From CAZMXI01 sp964570205 (GTDB lineage: Bacteria > Planctomycetota > Phycisphaerae > Tepidisphaerales > Tepidisphaeraceae), in the NCBI GenBank assembly GCA_964570205.1, contig CAZMXI010000096.1:1-18950 (forward strand): a stretch of DNA of 18,950 nucleotides, given 5' to 3'. The notes beneath the pieces are model-generated. The model ran no database searches. It was not told where the DNA came from and saw only the letters and a list, made by a program, of their open reading frames with translations. Both the position numbers and the translations under genes were made by a program. Below are positions 6,366 to 13,174 of the stretch, piece after piece. The number at the start of each line of letters is the position of its first letter. Position 1 is the first letter of the stretch.

Positions 6366-7466
6366 TCACAGCGGGGGGCGTTCTTTCAGCCGCCTGTCGA
6401 TCAGGTCGCGAAGCTTGCCGGCCAGAGCACGGTACAGCTCGGCATCGCCGCCGATGGGATCCTCGATGTCCCGGTCGGGGTCGAGAGTCGCGACCTTTTC
6501 GGCGGCTGACGGCACGAGCGACAAGACCGCCTGGCGATGACTGCGGCCCATGGCATAGACGATGTCGGCCTGATGGATCAGCTCAACGGTAAGCGGGCGG
6601 GAGCGATGGCCGGACAGGTCGGCGCCCATGGCGCTGACCGCCGCGACCGCGGCAGGGGTTGCCCGGGCGCCGGGGAAGGCGAAGCTCCCGGCGGAAAGCA
6701 CATTGACGCCCCGCGTTTCAAGCTCGGTTTCAGGGACGCCCAGGCGCTGCGCGAGCATCTGGCGGGCAAGCGCCTCGGCCATAGGCGAGCGGCAGGTGTT
6801 GCCGGAGCAGACGAAAAGAATGGTGGTCTGCAGGAGCTTCTCGATGATGCGCCGGTCATAGACGCCTGAGCGCACGATGTCGTAGCCATCCTCGCGCACC
6901 CGGATGATCGTGGAGGGCTTGGCGTATCGGGTCGGCCCGCCATCCAGCGCCAGCTCGATCGCGTCGCGCCAGGCATCGGGTGCGGGCGTGTTGTCCGGGC
7001 TTCGGCGGATAGCCAGGGGCGAGCCGGCGCGATCGATTACATCCGCCGCAACCCCGGATTCGGGGCACCGAAGCGTGATGGACTGGCCGTCATACAGATC
7101 GGCGACCGTCAGGCCGAGCTCGCCGGCCGCCTGAGCCTGGCGATCGGCCGGAACGTTAAAAGTCAGGGCGACCGGCCCGGGCCAGAGTTTGCGCATCATG
7201 CGGCGGCCCAATTCGCCGATCGGCCCGAGGAAGCGGTCCGCGTGCGAGCGATCGCTTAAATGGGGGATCAAGGGCGTGTCGTTGATGGGCGGCACGAGCT
7301 GCCTCAGGCGGGCGCGGCCCTGGGCATGGGCCAGCATCGCCGCCGCGCCATAGACCGTCTCGGTAGGCAGGACCACCAAGCGGCCCCGACTGAGCGCCTC
7401 GGCTGCCTGGCGGATGTGCGCTTCATAATCCGCGGCCTGAAGAATCGGAATGATCGGGACGGTCAT
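6366..7466 (-). CDS. YrdC/Sua5-like domain fused to LMW phosphatase (YwlE-like)
   Basis: A two-domain protein of 366 residues. Residues 1-205 are YrdC/Sua5/TsaC-like: LPTETVYGAAA (33-43), LWPGPVALTF (94-103), TLRCPESGVAADVI and KPSTIIRV (183-190). This family makes threonylcarbamoyl-AMP for tRNA t6A. However, the usual KxR motif is replaced (the segment reads LVPPINDTPLI) and the usual SxN reads RSPDNTPAP, so this half may not be active. Residues 214-366 are a low-molecular-weight phosphatase with C-X5-R P-loop CSGNTCRS (220-227) and general-acid segment DIEDPIGGD (333-341). The Thr in the loop matches the arginine phosphatase YwlE rather than the Ile usual in tyrosine phosphatases. ATG 7466 is chosen over 7511 because a TTGACA/GATAAT promoter ends 6 nt before it and homology begins there. 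rpiB follows and rlmN precedes. Confidence 0.9.
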   Translation of the reverse strand: MTVPIIPILQAADYEAHIRQAAEALSRGRLVVLPTETVYGAAAMLAHAQGRARLRQLVPPINDTPLIPHLSDRSHADRFLGPIGELGRRMMRKLWPGPVALTFNVPADRQAQAAGELGLTVADLYDGQSITLRCPESGVAADVIDRAGSPLAIRRSPDNTPAPDAWRDAIELALDGGPTRYAKPSTIIRVREDGYDIVRSGVYDRRIIEKLLQTTILFVCSGNTCRSPMAEALARQMLAQRLGVPETELETRGVNVLSAGSFAFPGARATPAAVAAVSAMGADLSGHRSRPLTVELIHQADIVYAMGRSHRQAVLSLVPSAAEKVATLDPDRDIEDPIGGDAELYRALAGKLRDLIDRRLKERPPL

Positions 7467-7472
7467 CGCTGG

Positions 7473-7502
7473 ATTATCTGGCTCGTCGCGCGCAGGTGTC
7501 AA
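7473..7502 (-). promoter_or_regulatory. strong sigma-70-type promoter, leaderless configuration
   Basis: On the minus strand a perfect TTGACA (7497-7502) and GATAAT (7473-7478, 5/6) are separated by 18 bp. Only 6 nt (CCAGCG) separate the -10 box from the ATG at 7466, so the predicted first transcribed base is the A of the start codon or within a base or two of it. There is no Shine-Dalgarno sequence. Confidence 0.6.
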
Positions 7503-7534
7503 GTTGCCCATGAAACACCCCGTCCACGGGCGGA

Positions 7535-8599
7535 TCATGGCCCTGGCGCAGCATCCAATGACGCCGCGCGAAGCTGGCCACACGCGGCATTGACATCGGC
7601 CCCGCGAGGGCGCCGAATGTGCGCCACCACGCCGCGCTCGGTCAAGATGGCCAGAAAACAGCGCATCCGGTCGGCATCCGGCGCGGAGTACTCGATCCCG
7701 CTGAGCCCCGCGCCAATCGGGTTATAGGGGATCAGGTTCACATGGGCGCGAAAGCCGCGCATCAGGTCGGCCAGCAGGCGGGCCTGGTCGTCGGAATCGT
7801 TGATCCCGCCGAGCATGCAGTATTCGATGTTGACGACCCGGCCGGTGCGCTGCTGAAAACGCCGGGCGGCGGCCATGACCCCGGCCACGTCGTACTTGCG
7901 GTTCATGGGAACGATGCGGCTGCGCGTGGCATCGTCCGGCGCATGGAGCGACAGCGCCAGGTGCACGTTCAGATCGGCCTCGGCGAGCCGGTCTATGCCT
8001 GGCACGATGCCCACCGTCGAGACGGTGATCTGCCGCCGGCCCAGCTCGCCCATGCCGGGCGCGGCGATCCGGCCAATGGCCGCGATCACGTTGTCCAGGT
8101 TCAGCAACGGCTCGCCCATGCCCATGAACACGAGCGTGCTGAGCCGTCGGCCGATCGACATGGCCAGCTCGCGCAGGTGCAGGAATTGCTCGACGATCTC
8201 GCCGGCCGACAGGTCTCGCTCCAGCCCGTCGCGGGTGCTGGCGCAGAAGTCGCACCGCATGGCGCAGCCGAGCTGCGACGAGATGCAGCCGGCCGCGCGC
8301 ACTCCGTCGTGCGCCGGCATCAGGACCGACTCGACCGCGCCGCCGCGATCGAATCCGACCAGGACCTTGACGGTGGCATCGGCCGCATCCGTGCGCACCA
8401 GGATGCGCGACTGGCGAAGCGGCAATTCGCGTTCGAGCAGCGCCAGCAGCGCCTTGCCGAGCTTGAGCCGCGCCAGGTCGGGCCGGCCCCCGCTGAGGTA
8501 GAAACTGCGCAGCAGCCGGAGGGCATGCGACGGCTTCTGGCCGATCGACGCGAAGCGATCGGCCAACTCGGGCAGGCCATAGTCGGTCAGGGCGGGCAT
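7535..8599 (-). CDS. rlmN: 23S rRNA (adenine(2503)-C(2))-methyltransferase RlmN
   Basis: RlmN is a radical-SAM enzyme that methylates C2 of A2503 in 23S rRNA (and A37 of some tRNAs) through a methyl-cysteine intermediate. In the 354-residue protein the 4Fe-4S motif CAMRCDFC (C112, C116, C119) follows GCISSQLG. Further family blocks are GERDL-like RDLSAGEIVEQ, VFMGMGEPLLNLDN, TVSTVGIVPGI, LALSLHAPDD and VNLIPYNP. The catalytic C-terminal cysteine is present in ADVNAACGQL (about C340). The ATG at 8599 starts at the expected N-terminus and gives a normal length. An in-frame GTG at 8683 would add 28 residues without visible homology. No strong Shine-Dalgarno sequence is seen. It lies between the Gfo/Idh gene (126 bp upstream) and the YrdC fusion (68 bp downstream), all on the minus strand. 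Confidence 0.95.
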   Translation of the reverse strand: MPALTDYGLPELADRFASIGQKPSHALRLLRSFYLSGGRPDLARLKLGKALLALLERELPLRQSRILVRTDAADATVKVLVGFDRGGAVESVLMPAHDGVRAAGCISSQLGCAMRCDFCASTRDGLERDLSAGEIVEQFLHLRELAMSIGRRLSTLVFMGMGEPLLNLDNVIAAIGRIAAPGMGELGRRQITVSTVGIVPGIDRLAEADLNVHLALSLHAPDDATRSRIVPMNRKYDVAGVMAAARRFQQRTGRVVNIEYCMLGGINDSDDQARLLADLMRGFRAHVNLIPYNPIGAGLSGIEYSAPDADRMRCFLAILTERGVVAHIRRPRGADVNAACGQLRAASLDAAPGP

Positions 8600-8725
8600 C
8601 GCACCCAAGGTAAAGGAAAACTTCGGCAGGCTACAGGCGCAGCGCCGGCTTCCTGCGCGATCCGAAGCCGATTCTATTCCCACGACAGGCCGCGCGACGG
8701 CCTGGTTGGGGAACCGGCCGGCGTT

Positions 8726-9862
8726 TCATCGCCTGGGACCGCCTGAGGAATCGGCGGGCATCGGCGACGGTCGCTCATACTTCGACCGCATGTCGTGCAG
8801 AGCGCCGGCGCGGGAGGTGTCCAGGAACGCCTGCATTGCCTCCATCACGGCGGCCGCCTGTTCCGAGGAGCAGCGGTGCTCTCTGTCTACGCGTAGGGCA
8901 TGGCACATGTCGGCAAGGCCAACCGCACGGCCATGTCCGGTCGAGAACGCCACGGGAACCTCGCGCCAGTCCGCATCATCCGCGAGCCGGATGTGAACGG
9001 GTCCGTCAAAGCAGTTCGGATCGGGAACCTTCATCGTTCCTTCGGTGCCGTGTATCACGATGGGTTGTTTCCCATCGTGCACCGGATGATGCGTGGCGAA
9101 GCTCGTAACCAGAGTGCCGATGCAGCCGTTGACAAACTCGACAATTCCGCAGACGTGGTCGGGCGTGGCGACCTTGATCTTCCGGCCAAACAGCGGGCCC
9201 GGCGCGCCATCTGGGTTCCTGTGCGTGATGAGCCGGTCAGGGATGGCGATGGACGTCATGCCGCCCACTCTTCGAATCGGCCCGAGGATATTCATCAGCG
9301 CGGTCAGATAATACGGCCCCATGTCCAGCATCGGCCCGCCTCCCGGCTCATAATAGAATGGCGGATTCGGGTGCCAGGTCTCAACCCCCCTGTTCATCAT
9401 GAACGCCGTGAACGCCACCGGCCGGCCGATCACGCCGTCATCCACCACCTTGCGCGCGGTCTGAATGCCAGCGCCCAGCACGGTGTCCGGCGCGCAGCCG
9501 ATGCGCACCTTCCGCCGCGCGGCAGCCGCCAGCAGCCCCTGGCTTTCCGCGACCGTGATCCCCAGCGGCTTTTCCGAGAAGACATGCTTGCCGGCCTCTA
9601 CAGCCTGCATGTCCACCGCCACATGCGCTTTGGGCCAGGTGAGATTCAGGATCACCTCGACGGATTTGTCCTCCATCATCTGCTCGGTGGTGCAGATTCG
9701 CGCATCGGCCAGGCCAAACTCCGCAGCCCGGCTCTCGCACCTCCCGCGGATCAGGTCCGCCAGCGACACGATCTGGATGATGGGGAACTTCCGCGCGTTG
9801 CCCAGGTACTGCCCGCTGACCGCGCCGCACCCGACCACGCCCACTCTGACTCGATCAAGCAT
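8726..9862 (-). CDS. Gfo/Idh/MocA-family NAD(P)-dependent oxidoreductase
   Basis: The 378-residue protein opens with the Rossmann dinucleotide motif VGVVGCGAVSGQYL. It carries the family hallmark SEKPLGIT (EKP motif, with the lysine used in catalysis or cofactor binding), then a C-terminal alpha/beta domain with a GGGPMLDMGPYYLTAL segment of the kind found in sugar dehydrogenases of this family. Members oxidise or reduce sugars, inositols or related compounds; the substrate cannot be read from sequence. There is no Tat or Sec signal, so it is probably cytoplasmic, unlike many planctomycete paralogues with Tat signals. The ATG at 9862 has GGAGG about 5-6 nt upstream, which fixes the start; the open frame upstream is shadow of the sigma-factor gene. 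It lies 73 bp after the sigma-factor gene and 126 bp before rlmN. Confidence 0.93.
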   Translation of the reverse strand: MLDRVRVGVVGCGAVSGQYLGNARKFPIIQIVSLADLIRGRCESRAAEFGLADARICTTEQMMEDKSVEVILNLTWPKAHVAVDMQAVEAGKHVFSEKPLGITVAESQGLLAAAARRKVRIGCAPDTVLGAGIQTARKVVDDGVIGRPVAFTAFMMNRGVETWHPNPPFYYEPGGGPMLDMGPYYLTALMNILGPIRRVGGMTSIAIPDRLITHRNPDGAPGPLFGRKIKVATPDHVCGIVEFVNGCIGTLVTSFATHHPVHDGKQPIVIHGTEGTMKVPDPNCFDGPVHIRLADDADWREVPVAFSTGHGRAVGLADMCHALRVDREHRCSSEQAAAVMEAMQAFLDTSRAGALHDMRSKYERPSPMPADSSGGPRR

Positions 9863-9935
9863 GTAATCCTCCAGCGAACGGTGCCGCTGGTGTATCCCCG
9901 CCATCGCGAATTGTCCACATGAACCGAAAGCCTGG

Positions 9936-11585
9936 TCAGCTTTGCTGCGTCCCGCCCGCGATGGACTTGAGCTTCTCGATCGCGCCACGCTCAATCTGCC
10001 GGATGCGCTCCTTGGACAGGCCCATCCGCGCCCCCAGTTGCTCGTAGGTGCTCGGCTCAGTGCCGCTGTCCAGACCAAAATGCGCCGAAAGCACGTCGCG
10101 TTCGCGCTGACCGAGCCTGGACAGCAGTTCGGCCACCTGTTCCCGATCGACCCACCGGTCCACGCCCGACGACGGCCTTGCGTCGGCCAGCGCTTCCAGC
10201 GCCTCGTGCTCCACCACCGGGCAGCGATGCGAAAGCATCTGCGGCACCGCCCGCGCAAAGCCCTTCATGAGGGCCAGCGTTGCATACGTGCTGAAGCGAT
10301 AGCCGCGCGACACGTCGAAGCTCTCGACCGCCCGCATCAACGTGACGTTTCCCTCGCTGACCAGCTCCAGCAGCGCCACGCCATTCCGCAGGTGCTTGCG
10401 GGCGACGCTCACGACCAGCCGCAAATTCGCCCGCGTGATCTCATTCTTCACGTCGCCGGCACGCGCCAGGTGCGCCTCCAGCATCCTCACATCCCGATGC
10501 CGGGCCAGTTCCGGGTCCAGCCGCCGCCGGGCAACCGCAAAACACCACTTGTGATAGTTCAACTTCAGAAAGAGCGCCCGCTCCTTGCCCTTGCCCAGCA
10601 GCGGCGTCCGGTACAGATCCTGAAAATACGGCGGCAGCTCGCGCGGCACCCGCAGCTCTTCCCGCCGCGGCTCCTCGGCCAGTTCCTCCTGCCTGAGCAG
10701 TGCATCCAGCACCCGCTCGGCATTCTCCTGGTGGAACAACGCATCGTCATAGAAGCGAGCTTTGCGCTTTGCCAGCCGTCGGATGCGCCGGTCCAGCACG
10801 ACGCGATGCACCACCGCCAACGTGCGACCGAGGCCCCGCGCCACATCCCGCAGCGGCCGCCCCGCCGCGTGCGCCTCAATGATCGCTTCCCGCTCCTGCG
10901 CGGTGATCGGAGGGGCGGCCAGCGGCAGCACCGCGTCATCCGGCTGCTGTTGATCGTGCCGTTTGAGCGTGTGCAGAACCGTCAGCGGCGACCGATCAAG
11001 CATCCTGGCCAGCCGGCGCGTCAGCATATCCACCGTGCAGCCGCAATCGACCGCCAATCGGCGCGCATGCCGCACCATGACAGCCAGTTCATTATCGCCC
11101 ATCTGGCTCAGGTTCGCCCCGGCAACCCGCTCGCTGTGTCGGGCCAGGAACTTCTCGACGCTGCTGAGCAGGAAGCCCACCCGACGCTTGCCATCGGGAA
11201 ATACAAATCGCCGTCCCGGCAGGCCTTTGCGCCGCCAGCGCTGGATGGTCTTGCTGGTGACGTTGAAACGCTCGCAAACATCCTCGATCGCCAGCACGGG
11301 CTCAGCCAAGCCAATGGTCCGCAGTTCCAGGCCCGCGGAGATCTGCTCGATCAGCAGGCCGAGATCGTGCTGGAGGGCCAGCCCGGTCAATAGCTCATCG
11401 GTCCCATCCTTCGGGCGATAATCGGTGATCCTGTAAATGACGAAGTCAAGCGGGTACGCCTTGGCGGGATCCAGCAGATGCAACAACTCCTCTGCCCTGG
11501 CAATCTGCTGGGAACGTACCTCGAAAGGCGCGAACTCCATCTGCCGGGTGAGCCTGGCGATGCTGTCCAGACGGAACTTCGCCAT
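9936..11585 (-). CDS. atypical sigma-70 factor with long HTH-bearing N-terminus
   Basis: The C-terminal third of this 549-residue protein is a sigma-70 factor. Region 1.2 is TPLLGKGKERALFLKLNYHK (about 327-346). Region 2 is ANLRLVVSVARKHLR through FDVSRGYRFSTYATLALMKG (386-442). Region 4 is LGQRERDVLSAHFGLD through GLSKERIRQIERGAIEKLK (491-540). The tryptophan pair common in region 2.3/2.4 (YATWWIRQ) is absent: the sequence reads YATLALMK. Region 3 is very short and there is no region 1.1. The N-terminal 320 residues are unusual: a MerR/excisionase-like HTH (VCERFNVTSKTIQRWRRKGL, 103-122, with a following wing KRRVGFLLSSVEKF), and a second likely HTH near 228-270 (plan REAIIEAHAAGRPLRDVARG). 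The ATG at 11585 lacks a Shine-Dalgarno sequence and lies 9 nt after a promoter. It heads a run of five minus-strand genes. Which promoters it reads is unknown. Confidence 0.9.
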   Translation of the reverse strand: MAKFRLDSIARLTRQMEFAPFEVRSQQIARAEELLHLLDPAKAYPLDFVIYRITDYRPKDGTDELLTGLALQHDLGLLIEQISAGLELRTIGLAEPVLAIEDVCERFNVTSKTIQRWRRKGLPGRRFVFPDGKRRVGFLLSSVEKFLARHSERVAGANLSQMGDNELAVMVRHARRLAVDCGCTVDMLTRRLARMLDRSPLTVLHTLKRHDQQQPDDAVLPLAAPPITAQEREAIIEAHAAGRPLRDVARGLGRTLAVVHRVVLDRRIRRLAKRKARFYDDALFHQENAERVLDALLRQEELAEEPRREELRVPRELPPYFQDLYRTPLLGKGKERALFLKLNYHKWCFAVARRRLDPELARHRDVRMLEAHLARAGDVKNEITRANLRLVVSVARKHLRNGVALLELVSEGNVTLMRAVESFDVSRGYRFSTYATLALMKGFARAVPQMLSHRCPVVEHEALEALADARPSSGVDRWVDREQVAELLSRLGQRERDVLSAHFGLDSGTEPSTYEQLGARMGLSKERIRQIERGAIEKLKSIAGGTQQS

Positions 11586-11594
11586 TCAAAAGTA

Positions 11595-11623
11595 ATTATG
11601 GCTGAGTCCAGTGGGTCGGTCAA
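11595..11623 (-). promoter_or_regulatory. sigma-70-type promoter of the sigma-factor gene, near-leaderless
   Basis: TTGACC (-35, 11618-11623, 5/6) and CATAAT (-10, 11595-11600, 5/6) are separated by exactly 17 bp on the minus strand. Nine nt separate the -10 box from the ATG at 11585, so a leader of about 0-3 nt is predicted. A perfect 5-bp inverted repeat TCGGTCAACCGA (11616-11627) covers the -35 box and could be an operator. Confidence 0.55.
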
Positions 11624-11671
11624 CCGAAAACCGGTCGAGCAAGACGCTTTGGGCGTGCCCGGATGCGCCAG

Positions 11672-11700
11672 TCGCCATAAACGTCGCAGGTGGCTAGAAT
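11672..11700 (+). promoter_or_regulatory. candidate promoter of the [2Fe-2S] protein gene, near-leaderless
   Basis: TCGCCA (-35, 11672-11677, 4/6) and TAGAAT (-10, 11695-11700, 5/6) are 17 bp apart on the plus strand. The -10 box ends 8 nt before the ATG at 11709, and no Shine-Dalgarno sequence is present in that gap. Confidence 0.4.
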
Positions 11701-11708
11701 TGCCTCTC

Positions 11709-12044
11709 ATGGCCCTCCAGGATGACGACACGATTTGCTTCTGCTTCCACGTGCCCCTGCGTAAGGTGGTCAACTTCTGCAGGATTGAGAAGCCCCAGGT
11801 GCCGTCTCAGATTTCTCAATGCCTGTCGGCCGGAACCGGCTGCGGCTGGTGCATCCCCATGCTCCGGAAGGTCCACGCCAAGGTATGCGGGCCAGGCAAA
11901 CGCCCTTGGGATCAACAAACCGCACCCGACCAATACCATTCGCCCGAGCGCGATGCCGCAGAGGACCAGATCGACCCCGCTGCCTACGCCGCCGGCCGAC
12001 AGCAGTACCTGAAACAGACCGGCAACAAACCGCCGCAGGCGTAA
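11709..12044 (+). CDS. BFD-like [2Fe-2S]-binding protein
   Basis: The 111-residue protein has the bacterioferritin-associated-ferredoxin-like cluster pattern: CFC (C10, C12), then 32 residues, then CGWC (C45, C48), with further cysteines at 24, 38 and 60. The plan C-x-C-x32-C-x2-C is that of the Fer2_BFD fold, a small helical domain that binds one [2Fe-2S] cluster, found in Bfd, nitrite reductases and NifU-like proteins. The C-terminal half (60-111) is polar and rich in Gln, Asp and Pro without recognised fold. It is probably cytoplasmic and serves in iron release or electron transfer. No bacterioferritin gene is in the window, so the partner is unknown. The frame is open upstream to 11478, but that part overlaps the divergent sigma gene and lacks coding character. 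ATG 11709 is supported by the promoter at 11672-11700. Confidence 0.82.
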   Translation: MALQDDDTICFCFHVPLRKVVNFCRIEKPQVPSQISQCLSAGTGCGWCIPMLRKVHAKVCGPGKRPWDQQTAPDQYHSPERDAAEDQIDPAAYAAGRQQYLKQTGNKPPQA

Positions 12045-12121
12045 CCAATTGTTATAAAGATACTTGCACCGGATTGCCCGCCTTCTTTGGAGTTTGACCG
12101 CCTACTCGTCCGATAAGGACC

Positions 12122-13090
12122 ATGAGGGAGAGACTCCGTCCCATGGCCAAGAAGAAGAAAGATAAATCGGCTGTAAACCTCTTTGCCGTCTTCAGTTCCG
12201 ATCTGGGACGGAAGGTGGTTTTGCACGCGGTGTGCCTGGCGGCCGCGATCGGCGGGTCCATCTACGGCCTGCATCGGTTACGGACACATGCCGACCAGAA
12301 ACTGGCGGTTTCCGCCAAGCCCCCGGTCCCAGTTCTCAGGAACCGCCCTGTCTGGATGACCGACAGCCTGGCTAACCAAATCCTCGGGTCCGTCGCCGTT
12401 CGCGACCGTCATTCGGCCATGGACCGGGCACTGCTTGAGCAAATCGGCATCAGCCTTGCGCGCAACCCCTGGGTCAAACAGGTCCGACAGGTACGCCGGG
12501 CATTCCATAAGTCCGTGGGTGACACAATCGAGATCGACTGCGACTTCCGGGCACCTATGGCTCTGGCCTTCTGGCGAAGCGAGTATTTCCTGATCGATTC
12601 CGAGGGCGTGCGGCTGCCGCCAAGGTATGCCGGCGTGCAGACGCCGCCAGCGATGTTCTCGCCGGACGGCAAGGTGAATCTGCGTGCAATTGACGGCCTG
12701 GCCGCCCAGCCGCCTCTCCAGGAAGGCAGGTTATGGCCCGGAGATGACTTGCAGGCCGGACTGGACATGGCCAAGCTGCTCTACGGTAAGGACTTCACAG
12801 AAGAGATTCACCGGATCAATGTTGCCAACTTCAAAGGCCGACGCCAGCCCCGTGAGCCACAAATCGTTCTGGTGACGAAACATGCGACCGAAATCCGGTG
12901 GGGCGAGCCGGTGCGGGCCAGTTTCTATGCCGAGTTGTCGCCGAATGAGAAGCTTCGCCGGCTGGACCTGCTCCGCGGGCAGAAAGGCCGGGTCGATGCC
13001 GGCTACTCCTGGATCGACATTCGGCTCGACCGGATCATCTACCCCCCCACCGACTCGGTCGTCCAAGCCAGCGGCAGTGCGACGAGGTAG
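12122..13090 (+). CDS. FtsQ/DivIB-like membrane protein
   Basis: The 322-residue protein has a basic cytoplasmic N-terminus (MAKKKKDK), one membrane segment at about 31-50, and a large predicted extracytoplasmic part. Residues about 70-150 resemble a POTRA domain: LARNPWVKQVRQVRRAF and then TIEIDCDFRAPMALAFW, followed by YFLIDSEGVRLP. This is the order found in FtsQ (PWV, a short beta pair, PvA, then a strand ending in D..G). A later VTKHATEIRWGE and NEKLRRLDLLRGQ...WIDIRLD matches the FtsQ beta-domain plan. FtsQ/DivIB links divisome proteins during septal wall synthesis. The call rests on pattern, not on a search. Start choice is open: ATG 12122 (AAGGA only 2 nt upstream) or ATG 12143 (MAKKKK). 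No dcw-cluster gene is nearby. A 77-bp gap separates it from the [2Fe-2S] gene. Confidence 0.7.
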   Translation: MRERLRPMAKKKKDKSAVNLFAVFSSDLGRKVVLHAVCLAAAIGGSIYGLHRLRTHADQKLAVSAKPPVPVLRNRPVWMTDSLANQILGSVAVRDRHSAMDRALLEQIGISLARNPWVKQVRQVRRAFHKSVGDTIEIDCDFRAPMALAFWRSEYFLIDSEGVRLPPRYAGVQTPPAMFSPDGKVNLRAIDGLAAQPPLQEGRLWPGDDLQAGLDMAKLLYGKDFTEEIHRINVANFKGRRQPREPQIVLVTKHATEIRWGEPVRASFYAELSPNEKLRRLDLLRGQKGRVDAGYSWIDIRLDRIIYPPTDSVVQASGSATR

Positions 13091-13128
13091 TCCCCCTGTA
13101 CTGCAAAGCTGGGGCGAGTCCTCGTCGC
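13079..13128. terminator. nested inverted repeat at the ftsQ-like/aldo-keto reductase junction
   Basis: GCGACGAGG (13079-13087, overlapping the FtsQ-like gene's last codons) pairs perfectly with CCTCGTCGC (13120-13128). Inside the loop a CCCC/GGGG pair could extend the structure. A second inverted repeat, GCGGGC/GCCCGC, lies at 13138-13143 and 13159-13164. Neither has a clear U-tract, so this is a candidate bidirectional stem-loop terminator or mRNA 3' end structure between convergent genes, not a textbook intrinsic terminator. Confidence 0.35.
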
Positions 13129-13174
13129 TCCCTCATCGCGGGCCCATAGCCCTTGCGCGCCCGCTTGGTTCAAC

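Noticed and set aside
8900..9922. Plus-strand open frame of 340 codons opposite the Gfo/Idh gene
   Set aside because: It is antisense to a protein with clear Rossmann and EKP motifs and has no ribosome-binding site or motif of its own.
12045..12121. Possible promoter around TATAAA upstream of the FtsQ-like gene
   Set aside because: No -35-like hexamer lies at 16-18 bp, and a TTGACC nearer the gene leaves only 12 bp to a GATAAG.
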